From positions 1-64,000 of the forward strand of contig NZ_JAGFWR010000030.1 of NCBI RefSeq assembly GCF_017599305.1: DNA of 64,000 nucleotides. Reading direction: 5' to 3'. Both the position numbers and the translations under genes were made by a program. This stretch comes from Micromonospora antibiotica. GTDB lineage: Bacteria; Actinomycetota; Actinomycetes; Mycobacteriales; Micromonosporaceae. Below, one piece after another: positions 56,400 to 64,000 of the stretch. Position 1 is the stretch's first letter. Each line of letters begins with the position of its first letter. Under the pieces are notes generated by a model. The model did no database searches. It was not told the DNA's origin and saw only the letters and a program-made list of their open reading frames with translations.

Positions 56400-58292
56400 T
56401 CAGATCCAGCGGCCGTCCAGCCACATCCGGGCGGACCAGTCGTCGTACGGCAGGAGGTTGCCGACGAAGATGGGATAGAAGTAGGCGAAACAGAGCGCCA
56501 CCAGCAGCACGTACGCGCCGACGATGACCCCGCCGATCAGCCGCCGGTCGGCGAGCTGCTCAGCCGTGGCGGCATCGGCCTGCGCGACCATGACCGTGGC
56601 CTTCGGGTCGACCGGTCGGCCGACGTCCGACCCCGGGTCGTCGGGTGCGGTGCCGTCCGGTGGCGTGCCGTCCGGGGCGGTGCCCGCCGGTGGCGTGTCG
56701 TCCCGGGCGGTGCCGTCGGGTGTGGTGCCGGGCTGGGCGGTGCCGTCGGGTGGTGTGCCGTCGGGGACGGTGCCGGGCTGGACGCGGCCGGTCGGGGTGG
56801 TGGGGTCCGGGGTGGTGGGCGTGGCGATCGCGCCGAGCACGTAGACCACCGCCAGCACCAGGAACGGCAGCGCCGGGGCGGCATAGAAGGAGAACATCGT
56901 CCGGCCGTCGAGGGCGTACCAGAACCAGGGCAGCAGGCCGGCGGCGACGGCCGCCAGGATCGCCCCGGCCCGCCAGTCCCGACGGGCCACGCCGAGCCAG
57001 AGCGTGGCGGCCAGGGCCGGCAGGAACGACCACCAGAGCAGCGGGGTGCCCAGGAGCAGGATCTCCGAGGCGCAGGTCGGCGCACCGCAGGCACCGTCAC
57101 CGGACCAGTGGAACGCCACCGGCCGGCCCAGCAGCAACCACTGCCACGGCCACGACTGGTACTTGTGGGCGGTCTCCAGGCCGGTATGGAACTCGAACGC
57201 CGCCTTGTGGTAGTGGAAGAGGTTGTTGAGCGCGCCGATGATCGGGGTGTCGTTCAGGCCCGGAAGGTTCGGGTACTTGGCCGCGGACCGGTAGTAGCCC
57301 TCGTCGGAGAGCAGCCACCCCGACCAGCTCAGCACGTACGTCCCGACCACCAGCAGCCCGGCGAGCACCAGCCAGGGCAACTCGTCCAGGAGCGCGTCGC
57401 GCCACGGCCGGCGGGCCCCGGCCGACCGGCGGACGCCGACCTCCCAGAGCAGCACCAGCAGCCCGAAGACCGGCACGAAGTAGATCCCGCTCCACTTCAC
57501 CGCACACGCGCAGCCGAGCAGCACCCCGGCGAGCAGCCGCCACCAGGGCCAGTTCCGCCAGCCACCGGCGGGTCGGCCGGCCCGACCGGGGAGGCTCGGG
57601 TCGAGACCCTCGTCGAGGGCGCGGGCCCAGCGCCGTCGCCGGGCGTCCCGGTCGAGCACCAGCGCGCCGAAGGCGGCGAGCACGAACAGCAGCAGGAAGA
57701 TGTCGAGCAGCGCGGTGCGGGAGAGCACCAGGTGGAAGCCGTCCAGGGCGAGCAGCAGACCGGCGGCGCAACCGAGGGTGGTGGAGCGGAACAGCCGGCG
57801 GGCGATGCGGGTCAGCAGCAGCACCGAGACGATGCCGGCGAGCGCGGCGCCGATGCGCCAGCCGAACTCCGGGGCGGTGGTCATCAGGTGGCCCGGTACG
57901 GAGATGTTGGTCTCCGCGTCCTGGTAGCCGAAGGCCCACTCACCGAGCCCGATCAGCCACTTGCCCAGCGGCGGGTGCACCACGTAGGAGGGACCGTTGT
58001 CCTTGTAGTTCCACTCGACGCCCTTGTCGATCAGGCCGTAGCCGTCCCGGGCGTAGTAGATCTCGTCGAAGATCTTGCCTTTGGGGCTGCTCAGCCCGAG
58101 CAGGCGCAGGACGGCGGCGATCGTCACCACCACGGCGGTGGCGATCCACGAGTTCACGTCCAGCCGGGTCTCGACGGTGGCCAGCCTGCGGCGGATGATC
58201 GCCGGCACGCCGCCTCCTCCGCCCTGGGGAGGCGGGGCCTCCGGGTCGGTCCGGTCCGCGCTCGCACTCTGTGCTGTCGACGCACTCGTCAC
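56400..58292 (-). CDS. pmt: dolichyl-phosphate-mannose--protein mannosyltransferase (Pmt)
   Basis: 630 residues, a GT39 membrane enzyme with about 10-11 helices. The catalytic loop FDEIYYARDGYGLIDKGVEWN (about 73-93) carries the Asp-Glu pair, and HPPLGKWLIGLGEWAFG (about 105-121) and a WPWQW block follow. It transfers mannose from a polyprenyl phosphate carrier to Ser/Thr of proteins exported by Sec. Between the last two helices is a cytoplasmic or outer loop (about 495-570) of repeated PDGTPPDGTA-type units not usual for the family. It is divergent from rsmI, as in mycobacteria. Confidence 0.95.
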   Translation of the reverse strand: MTSASTAQSASADRTDPEAPPPQGGGGGVPAIIRRRLATVETRLDVNSWIATAVVVTIAAVLRLLGLSSPKGKIFDEIYYARDGYGLIDKGVEWNYKDNGPSYVVHPPLGKWLIGLGEWAFGYQDAETNISVPGHLMTTAPEFGWRIGAALAGIVSVLLLTRIARRLFRSTTLGCAAGLLLALDGFHLVLSRTALLDIFLLLFVLAAFGALVLDRDARRRRWARALDEGLDPSLPGRAGRPAGGWRNWPWWRLLAGVLLGCACAVKWSGIYFVPVFGLLVLLWEVGVRRSAGARRPWRDALLDELPWLVLAGLLVVGTYVLSWSGWLLSDEGYYRSAAKYPNLPGLNDTPIIGALNNLFHYHKAAFEFHTGLETAHKYQSWPWQWLLLGRPVAFHWSGDGACGAPTCASEILLLGTPLLWWSFLPALAATLWLGVARRDWRAGAILAAVAAGLLPWFWYALDGRTMFSFYAAPALPFLVLAVVYVLGAIATPTTPDPTTPTGRVQPGTVPDGTPPDGTAQPGTTPDGTARDDTPPAGTAPDGTPPDGTAPDDPGSDVGRPVDPKATVMVAQADAATAEQLADRRLIGGVIVGAYVLLVALCFAYFYPIFVGNLLPYDDWSARMWLDGRWI

Positions 58293-58375
58293 CCGGCGAT
58301 CGTAGGCTGCGAAGGTGCCCGGTGGCGCCCATCGTCCCCGAGATTGGTACGACTATCGATGAAGGAGCGCGTCTC

Positions 58376-59224
58376 GTGGGTGAAATGTCCGAGATTGGGC
58401 GCCTGGTTCTGCTCGGTGCGCCACTGGGCAACCCGGCCGACGCGTCCACTCGGCTCCGCGATGTCCTCGCCACCGCCGACGTGGTCGCCGCCGAGGACAC
58501 CCGCCGGCTGACCCGGCTCGCCCGCGATCTCGGCGTCACCGTCGGCGGCCGGATCGTCTCCTACTTCGAGGGCAACGAGGAACGCCGTACCCCGGAACTG
58601 GTCGACGTGCTCCGGGAGGGTTACCTGGTCGCGCTGGTCACCGACGGCGGCATGCCCAGCGTCTCCGACCCCGGCTACCGGCTGGTCACCGCCGCCCTCG
58701 ACGCCGGGGTGCCGGTCACCGCCGCGCCCGGCCCGAGCGCCGTCACCACCGCCCTGGCCCTGTCCGGGCTGCCCAGCGACCGGTTCTGCTTCGAGGGCTT
58801 CCTGCCCCGTTCACCCGGCGGCCGGCGGGCCCGGCTCAAGGCGCTCGCCGCCGAACCGCGCACCCTCGTCCTCTTCGAGGCCCCGCACCGGATCGCCGCC
58901 GCCCTGACCGACCTCGCTGCCGCGTTCGGCGTCGACCGGCCCGCCGCGCTCTGCCGGGAGTTGACCAAGACCTACGAGGAGGTCGTCCGCCGGCCGCTCG
59001 GCGAACTGGCCGACTGGGCGGCCCAGGGTGAACCGCGCGGCGAGATTACCCTGGTCGTCGCCGGGGCCCCGGAAACCCCCGCCGAGCGCCCCGACGACGA
59101 CACGCTGCGGGCCCGGGTGGCCGACCGGGAGGCCGCCGGCATGTCCCGGCGGGACGCGATCAGCGACGTGGCCACCGGGTACGGGCTGCGCCGCCGGGAC
59201 GTGTACACCGTCGTGCACCGCTGA
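58376..59224 (+). CDS. rsmI: 16S rRNA (cytidine1402-2'-O)-methyltransferase
   Basis: 282 residues. Tetrapyrrole-methylase-fold motifs are LVLLGAPLGNPADAS (about 9-23, the Gly-rich loop, usually TPIGNLGD), AEDTRRLTRL (about 38-47), DGGMPSVSDPG (about 86-96) and PGPSAVTTALALSGLP (about 113-128), with YEEVVR near the C-terminal domain. It methylates C1402 in the ribosome decoding centre. GTG 58376 has AAGGAG 9 nt upstream; ATG 58385 is in frame and also possible. The order pmt-rsmI-metG follows mycobacteria. Confidence 0.94.
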   Translation: MGEMSEIGRLVLLGAPLGNPADASTRLRDVLATADVVAAEDTRRLTRLARDLGVTVGGRIVSYFEGNEERRTPELVDVLREGYLVALVTDGGMPSVSDPGYRLVTAALDAGVPVTAAPGPSAVTTALALSGLPSDRFCFEGFLPRSPGGRRARLKALAAEPRTLVLFEAPHRIAAALTDLAAAFGVDRPAALCRELTKTYEEVVRRPLGELADWAAQGEPRGEITLVVAGAPETPAERPDDDTLRARVADREAAGMSRRDAISDVATGYGLRRRDVYTVVHR

Positions 59225-59276
59225 GCCGTGGTACGGGCCGATCCGCTGGACCGCGACGCGCGCCGGCCCGCCCGCC

Positions 59277-60152
59277 TCACCAGGCGGCGACGAGGAAGCC
59301 GAGGGTGATCAGCACGGGCCCGGCGTACCCGCCGCCGGTCGCCCAGCGGCGCTGCCGGGGGTCGGCCAGCAGGCTCGCCCCGGTCCACCGGACGATCCCC
59401 GCCGAACAGCCGGCCACCGCCAGCAGGCCGAGCAGCCAGCGCAGGTGCGCACCCGCCCCGGTGTCCACGTACGCGGTGTCCGCGCCCGGCCCGGTCACCC
59501 GCGCCGGCAGCGTGGTGCCGGTGTCGGTGTGATCGGCGGGGACCCCGCTGACCCGTATCCCGTGGACCAGGAACCGGTCGTCGTCGGCGGCGAAGATGCC
59601 CCGGCAGCGTTGGGTGAGCCCACCGCCCGAACAGTGGGTGATCATCACCGTCCCCTTCGTGGAGTGCCCGACGGCCAGCCAGAGGGGCCCGGCGCTCACC
59701 CAGGCGAAGAACGCCGCCACCAGGCTCAACGCCAGCAGTACGGCGAGCCCCCGCACCGGGTCCGGCGGATGGGTGAGCCGGGTGGGCCGGGGTCGGCGCG
59801 GGGACCGCAGCCGCTGCTTCGGCTCCTTGCGCAGCGGGGTGCCGTCCCAGTGCACCTGTTCGATCGGGGCCCAGAAGAAGGAGTCGTCGTCCGTACCGCC
59901 GTCGGGGGAGCGGCCGGGGCGGTGCTTGCGCGGTTGACGGACCGGGACCCGCCGGGGCACCGCGTCGACCGGCGCTCCGGTGGTCGGCTCGACCTCGACG
60001 GTCGCGTCGTCCGGGCCGGGGACGGGTCGGGGCTGCGGGGCGACGGTCGACCCGCGCGGCGGCGGGCCGTCCCCGGGGCCCGGACGCGGTGGTCGTCGGG
60101 TGCCCGCCGTCGATTCGTCGTGCCCCGATCGTCTGCCCGTCACGTCAGCCAT
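59277..60152 (-). CDS. hypothetical membrane protein
   Basis: 291 residues from ATG 60152. A disordered basic Pro/Arg-rich N-terminus (1-125) is followed by a membrane helix (about 134-152), an extracytoplasmic region with a possible disulfide (THCSGGGLTQRCRGIF, about 170-185) and two C-terminal helices (about 230-250 and 265-285). The topology resembles small outer-facing sensor domains, but the family is not recognised. It is divergent from metG with a 143-nt gap. Confidence 0.75.
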   Translation of the reverse strand: MADVTGRRSGHDESTAGTRRPPRPGPGDGPPPRGSTVAPQPRPVPGPDDATVEVEPTTGAPVDAVPRRVPVRQPRKHRPGRSPDGGTDDDSFFWAPIEQVHWDGTPLRKEPKQRLRSPRRPRPTRLTHPPDPVRGLAVLLALSLVAAFFAWVSAGPLWLAVGHSTKGTVMITHCSGGGLTQRCRGIFAADDDRFLVHGIRVSGVPADHTDTGTTLPARVTGPGADTAYVDTGAGAHLRWLLGLLAVAGCSAGIVRWTGASLLADPRQRRWATGGGYAGPVLITLGFLVAAW

Positions 60153-60281
60153 TGGACACCGCGTGGCGCTCGGTGTCCGTGAGTTGACTCCGCGTGTCGG
60201 TGGGCAATTCCGGTGGACGACAATTCCCGCCGGTGCGGCGCGGGTGACCCTATTGGTTCGCCGCCCCCCGACCCGGGTCAC

Positions 60282-60287
60282 TAGGCT
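60282..60287 (+). promoter_or_regulatory. -10-like hexamer of metG
   Basis: TAGGCT 8 nt before ATG 60296; the gene has no ribosome site. Confidence 0.5.
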
Positions 60288-60295
60288 TGCTGGTC

Positions 60296-62098
60296 ATGAG
60301 TCACGTTCTCGCCGCGGTCGCCTGGCCCTACGCCAACGGTCCGCGCCACATCGGCCACGTGTCCGGCTTCGGCGTACCCTCCGACGTCTTCGCCCGGTAC
60401 ATGCGGATGGCCGGTCACGACGTGCTCATGGTCTCCGGCACCGACGAGCACGGCACCCCGATCCAGGTGCAGGCCGACGCCGAGGGGGTCACCCCGCGCG
60501 AGCTGGCCGACCGGTACAACCGGGTGATCGCCGAGGACCTGCTGGCGCTGGGCCTGTCGTACGACCTGTTCACCCGGACCACCACCCGCAACCACTACGC
60601 GGTGGTGCAGGAGCTGTTCGCCGGGCTGCACCGCAACGGCTACATCGTCCCCAAGGTCACCACCGGGGCGATCTCCCCGTCCACCGGGCGGACCCTGCCC
60701 GACCGCTACATCGAGGGCACCTGCCCGATCTGCGGCTACGACAGCGCCCGCGGCGACCAGTGCGACAACTGCGGCAACCAGCTCGACCCGATCGACCTGA
60801 TCGATCCCAAGTCCAAGATCAACGGCGAGACGCCGGAGTTCGTGGAGACCGAACACTTCTTCCTCGACCTCCCCGCCCTCGCCGACGCGCTGCGCCAGTG
60901 GCTCGACACCCGCGAGGGCTGGCGGCCCAACGTGCTGCGCTTCTCCCGCAACCTGCTCGACGACCTCCAGCCCCGGGCCATCACCCGGGACCTCGAATGG
61001 GGCGTGCCGATCCCCCTCGAAGGCTGGCAGGACCGCGGCGACAAACGGATCTACGTCTGGTTCGACGCGGTGATCGGCTACCTCTCCGCGTCCATCGAGT
61101 GGGCCCGCCGCACCGGCGACCCGGACGCGTGGCGCAGGTGGTGGTCGGCCGACGGGGAAGGCAAGGACTCCCCGGGCTACTACTTCATGGGCAAGGACAA
61201 CATCGTCTTCCACTCGGTGATCTGGCCGGCCCTGCTCGGCGGCTACTCCGGGGCCGGGGCGCACGACGGCCAGCCCGGCGAGCTGGGCCGGCTCAACCTC
61301 CCCACCGAGGTCGTCTCCAGCGAATACCTGACCATGGAGGGGCGCAAGTTCTCCTCGTCCCGCAAGGTCGTCATCTACGTCCGGGACTTCCTGGAACGCT
61401 ACGACGCCGACGCGCTGCGCTACTTCATCGCCGTAGCCGGCCCGGAGAGCAACGACACCGACTTCACCTGGGCCGAGTTCCTCCGCCGCAACAACGACGA
61501 ACTCGTCGCCGGCTGGGGCAACCTGGTCAACCGGTCGGTCTCCATGGCGGCCAAGAACTTCGGCGCGGTCCCGCCGGTCGACCCGGCCGGGCTCACCGAG
61601 GCCGACGAGGCGCTGCTCGCGGTGGCCCGCGCCGGCTTCGCCACGGTCGGCGACCTGATCGCCCGGCACCGGCAGAAGCAGGCCATCGGCGAGGCCATGA
61701 AGGTCGTCGCCGAGGCCAACCGCTACCTGTCCGAACAGGCCCCCTGGAAGCTCAAGGCCGACGCCGACAAGCCCCGGATGGGCACCATCCTGCACGTCGC
61801 CCTCCAAGTGATCAGCGACGCCAACACCCTGCTCACCCCGTTCCTGCCGCACTCCGCGCAGCAGATCCACGAGCTGCTCGGCGGCACCGGCGTGCACGCC
61901 CCGATGCCGGTCCTCGAAGAGGTCGACGACCTCGACGGCGGCCCCGGCTACCCGGTGCTCACCGGGGACTACACCGTCGGCGCGCGCTGGGAGTCCGTGC
62001 CGCTACCCGCCGGCCGGCCGCTCACCGCGCCCAAGCCGGTCTTCCGCAAGCTCGACCCGTCGATCGTCGACGAGGAACTGGCCCGGCTGGAGAGCTGA
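60296..62098 (+). CDS. metG: methionyl-tRNA synthetase
   Basis: 600 residues. Class I motifs are HIGH (18-21, PRHIGHVSG) and a KMSKS variant KFSSSRK (about 351-357). A zinc knuckle with four cysteines ([18 protein letters not shown], about 143-160) places it in the metal-binding MetG group. [10 protein letters not shown] (about 255-264) and an anticodon-binding helical domain (about 400-560) follow. There is no C-terminal dimerisation domain. It charges elongator and initiator tRNA-Met. No T-box or SAM riboswitch is visible upstream; the promoter is leaderless type. Confidence 0.97.
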   Translation: MSHVLAAVAWPYANGPRHIGHVSGFGVPSDVFARYMRMAGHDVLMVSGTDEHGTPIQVQADAEGVTPRELADRYNRVIAEDLLALGLSYDLFTRTTTRNHYAVVQELFAGLHRNGYIVPKVTTGAISPSTGRTLPDRYIEGTCPICGYDSARGDQCDNCGNQLDPIDLIDPKSKINGETPEFVETEHFFLDLPALADALRQWLDTREGWRPNVLRFSRNLLDDLQPRAITRDLEWGVPIPLEGWQDRGDKRIYVWFDAVIGYLSASIEWARRTGDPDAWRRWWSADGEGKDSPGYYFMGKDNIVFHSVIWPALLGGYSGAGAHDGQPGELGRLNLPTEVVSSEYLTMEGRKFSSSRKVVIYVRDFLERYDADALRYFIAVAGPESNDTDFTWAEFLRRNNDELVAGWGNLVNRSVSMAAKNFGAVPPVDPAGLTEADEALLAVARAGFATVGDLIARHRQKQAIGEAMKVVAEANRYLSEQAPWKLKADADKPRMGTILHVALQVISDANTLLTPFLPHSAQQIHELLGGTGVHAPMPVLEEVDDLDGGPGYPVLTGDYTVGARWESVPLPAGRPLTAPKPVFRKLDPSIVDEELARLES

Positions 62099-62119
62099 CC
62101 GGCCGCCACGGACGGGCAA

Positions 62120-62146
62120 CGGCCCCGGGGGAACCCCCCGGGGCCG
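62120..62146. terminator. bidirectional hairpin between metG and hydrolase
   Basis: A perfect 12-bp stem (62120-62131 with 62135-62146) with a 3-nt loop, between two convergent genes that are 62 nt apart. Confidence 0.8.
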
Positions 62147-62160
62147 CGCCGGCACAACCG

Positions 62161-63012
62161 TCAGGCGCGGGCCATCGACGGCGCACCGACGAACTCCATG
62201 AGCGCCCGGTTCACCTCGGTCGGATGCGTCCACGGAATGCCGTGCGGCGCACCCTTCAGGGTGACCAGCTTGCCGTTGGGCAGCATCGGCGCCAACCGCT
62301 GACCCGTCTTCGGGTACGGCAGCACGTTGTCCTTGTCGCCCTGGATGATCAGCACCGGGACGTCGATGTTGGGCACGTCGCCCCGGAAGTCGGTCTGCCA
62401 GGCGTCCACCGAGTCGTGGGTGCCCTTGGCCGACGCCTGCGCACCGATCTGCCAGTGCGCCCGGTACGCCTCCTCGCTGACCCACTTGCCCCTGTTCTCC
62501 GAGTAGTTGAAGAACGCGTCGCAGAACTGGGTCAGGTAGGCGAACCGGTCCGCGATGATCGCCTGCTGGAACCCGTCGAAGAGGCTCTTCTCGACACCCT
62601 CCGGGTTGTCCTTCGTCTGCAACAGGTACGGCGCCAGCGGCGCCATCAGCACCGCCCGGTCCACCCGGTCCGCCCCGTACGTGCCGAGGTAGCGGGTCAC
62701 CTCACCGGTGCCCATCGAGTGACCCACCAGGATCGTGTCGCGCAGGTCCAACTCGGTCATCAGCACGTCGAGGTCGGCGGCGAACGTGTCGTAGTCGTAG
62801 CCCATCGTCGGCTGGGCCGAGCTGCCGAACCCGCGCCGGTCGTACGTGATCACCCGGTACCCGGCCGCGAGCAACGGACCCGACATCTTCTCCCAGGTCG
62901 CCCCGTTGAACGGGAAGCCGTGGATCAGCACGATCGGCTGACCCTGACCGTGGTCCTCGTAGTACAGGTCGATGGGGGCGGAGTTCTCCGTACCCACGGT
63001 GATGAAGGGCAT
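62161..63012 (-). CDS. alpha/beta hydrolase, non-heme haloperoxidase/esterase-like
   Basis: 283 residues. It has the oxyanion motif IHGFPFNGATWE (about 30-41), the nucleophile elbow VGHSMGTGEV (about 95-104), an Asp in IQGDKDNVLP (about 227) and the His in GAPHGIPWTHP (about 256). This is the layout of cofactor-free haloperoxidases and arylesterases. Substrate is unknown. AGGAGAAG precedes ATG 63012. The gene upstream is co-directional with a 65-nt gap. Confidence 0.92.
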   Translation of the reverse strand: MPFITVGTENSAPIDLYYEDHGQGQPIVLIHGFPFNGATWEKMSGPLLAAGYRVITYDRRGFGSSAQPTMGYDYDTFAADLDVLMTELDLRDTILVGHSMGTGEVTRYLGTYGADRVDRAVLMAPLAPYLLQTKDNPEGVEKSLFDGFQQAIIADRFAYLTQFCDAFFNYSENRGKWVSEEAYRAHWQIGAQASAKGTHDSVDAWQTDFRGDVPNIDVPVLIIQGDKDNVLPYPKTGQRLAPMLPNGKLVTLKGAPHGIPWTHPTEVNRALMEFVGAPSMARA

Positions 63013-63077
63013 GCGCTTCTCCTGATCCGTCGGTGTCGGACCCCCCGCGCTTTCCCCGACCGACCCCCGGTATGCCC

Positions 63078-64000
63078 TCACAGCGCGTACGGCAGGTCCA
63101 CCACCTGGTCGTCGGTCACCTCGGCGGTCGGCGCCCACGTCTCGTACACGCCCCGTTCGTGGCACTGCGCCCCGGTGTCGCGCACCGCGTCCGGATCGGG
63201 GCGGCGCAGCCGCAGCCGCAACCAGCCCGCCTCCTCCCGGAGCACCAGGCACGGCACCCCCCGCCACCGGACGTACCGCAGCCGGCGGGCCACCTGGTCC
63301 ACCGGGTACCGGGCCGCCCGGGTCATCGCCAACACCCGGAACCCGCCCGGCAGGTCCGCCACCGCCTCGTACTCGCCACCCGCGTACCCGCCGACGAGCT
63401 GGGTGGAGCGGGGCACCTCGCCGGTCGGCACGTACTCCTGGTCGGGCGACAGGCCCGGCACCGCGGCCAGCAGGTGCCGCCACTGCGGCCCCACCATCCG
63501 CAACCAGCCCCGCTGCTCCGCCTGGTAGCTGTAGAGCACCACCTCGGCCCCCTCCGCGGTGTACGCCAGCAGGGTGGCGTTGGCCGGCATCGGCAGGTCG
63601 GCGAAGTCCCGGGTGACGAACTCGGGGATCAACTGCGCCGAACTCGGCACGAACCCGGTGCCCAGCACCGGCGGGCCGAGCCGCTCCCGGGGCGCCAACC
63701 CCAGCAGGCCCCGGTGCGCCTCGCCGACCGGCACGTCGTAGTCGCCCGGGTCGGCGGCCCGCCAGCGCAGCGCGTACCCGATGTCGGTGCCGTCGCCACT
63801 GGTGCCGTCACCGCGCAGCACCGCCAGCGCGGCCGGCGTACGCAGGTGCGCCACGTCGTGCTCGCGGTAGCAGAAACCGTGCGGCAACCAACCCCGCACG
63901 TACCCGGCGAGCTGCCGGGCCGAGAGCACCTTGACCATCCGGGTGCCCCGGCGCAGCACCGCCGACCCGCGCACCGCAACCACCGTCGGGTCGCCGGCCG
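63078..64000 (-). CDS. hypothetical protein, 5' end beyond the window
   Basis: At least 301 residues to GTG 63983. The frame stays open to base 64000 with sensible residues (AGDPTVVAVRGSAVLRR), so the true start probably lies outside. A strand-turn-strand repeat is visible (VVAVRGSAVLRRGTRMVKVLSARQLAGYV near the start, and later RRLRYVRWRGVPCLVLREEAGWLRLRLRRP). The start of a repeat with a GVYETWAPTAEV block suggests a beta-rich scaffold. No catalytic motif recognised. It may be an operon partner of the hydrolase 65 nt downstream. Confidence 0.72.
   Translation of the reverse strand, partial: AGDPTVVAVRGSAVLRRGTRMVKVLSARQLAGYVRGWLPHGFCYREHDVAHLRTPAALAVLRGDGTSGDGTDIGYALRWRAADPGDYDVPVGEAHRGLLGLAPRERLGPPVLGTGFVPSSAQLIPEFVTRDFADLPMPANATLLAYTAEGAEVVLYSYQAEQRGWLRMVGPQWRHLLAAVPGLSPDQEYVPTGEVPRSTQLVGGYAGGEYEAVADLPGGFRVLAMTRAARYPVDQVARRLRYVRWRGVPCLVLREEAGWLRLRLRRPDPDAVRDTGAQCHERGVYETWAPTAEVTDDQVVDLPYAL

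Noticed and set aside
60153-60295. T-box or SAM riboswitch upstream of metG
   Set aside because: No T-box sequence or SAM aptamer core is seen; a leaderless-type -10 lies 8 nt before the ATG.
59980-63528. A 1182-codon open frame on the plus strand
   Set aside because: It is a frame-shifted shadow over metG, whose HIGH and KFSSS motifs, zinc cysteines and length are unambiguous in another frame.

Overview
The window comes from a high-GC actinomycete, most likely a Micromonosporaceae member (Micromonospora-like). The reasons are strongly G/C-biased third codon positions, many GTG and TTG starts, frequent ATGA/GTGA gene overlaps, a recurrent TANNNT hexamer 6-9 nt before start codons (leaderless-type promoters), and gene orders resembling three blocks of the Mycobacterium tuberculosis chromosome (comparisons are from memory). 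I see no transposase, integrase, CRISPR array, rRNA, riboswitch or secondary-metabolite cluster. The only tRNA found is tRNA-Ala(CGC). Apart from one small regulator cassette, this is core actinobacterial chromosome with lineage-specific insertions.

Layout. 1-2.4 kb: 5' end of korA (2-oxoacid:ferredoxin oxidoreductase alpha), a cell-surface protein and an orphan nuoA. 2.4-8.9 kb: a block like Rv1207-Rv1211 (folP2, DivIVA-domain protein, tag, DUF3117) without gpgS, interrupted by an SRPBCC protein, an SDR and a paaX-type regulator/enoyl-CoA hydratase pair. 9-17 kb: PepA-type aminopeptidase, then a block like Rv1220c-Rv1232c (O-methyltransferase, HtrA, TatB, Mrp, DUF1003, MgtE-N/CBS) without the sigE-rseA pair. 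17-21.7 kb: PhzF, a DMT transporter and a KimA-like potassium transporter. 21.7-24 kb: a regulator cassette (GntR, a 53-aa zinc-ribbon membrane peptide and an XRE/TPR regulator around a strong palindrome). 24-29.4 kb: SDRs, DUF4190 membrane proteins, a CoA-binding protein, a radical-SAM protein behind a near-consensus LexA/SOS box, and thioredoxin.

29.4-30.1 kb is non-coding and locally less GC-rich. 30-40 kb holds a TrmH methyltransferase, DUF6758, a small membrane protein and PH-domain protein, an ECF sigma/anti-sigma-like pair, PHP, MarC, a RecB-like nuclease, DUF2236 and DUF2231. 40-62 kb: a repeat-rich stretch, then a block like Rv0991c-Rv1007c: a Ruc-type redox chaperone with a CIRCE operator, 5-formyl-THF cyclo-ligase, a GGDEF protein (insertion), galU, Glp (MoeA-like), rimJ, GlpR/SepX, tRNA-Ala, a secreted protease, a DUF4352 protein, an Sfp-type PPTase, a VWA/secreted protein pair, PMT mannosyltransferase, rsmI and metG. 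The window ends with an alpha/beta hydrolase and a gene that runs off the edge.

Functional themes: envelope and division (GlpR/Glp, DivIVA-domain protein, TatB, HtrA, PMT, GalU), stress control (CIRCE-ruc, SOS box-radical SAM, ECF sigma, thioredoxin) and folate/one-carbon metabolism (FolP2, 5-FCL, MetG).
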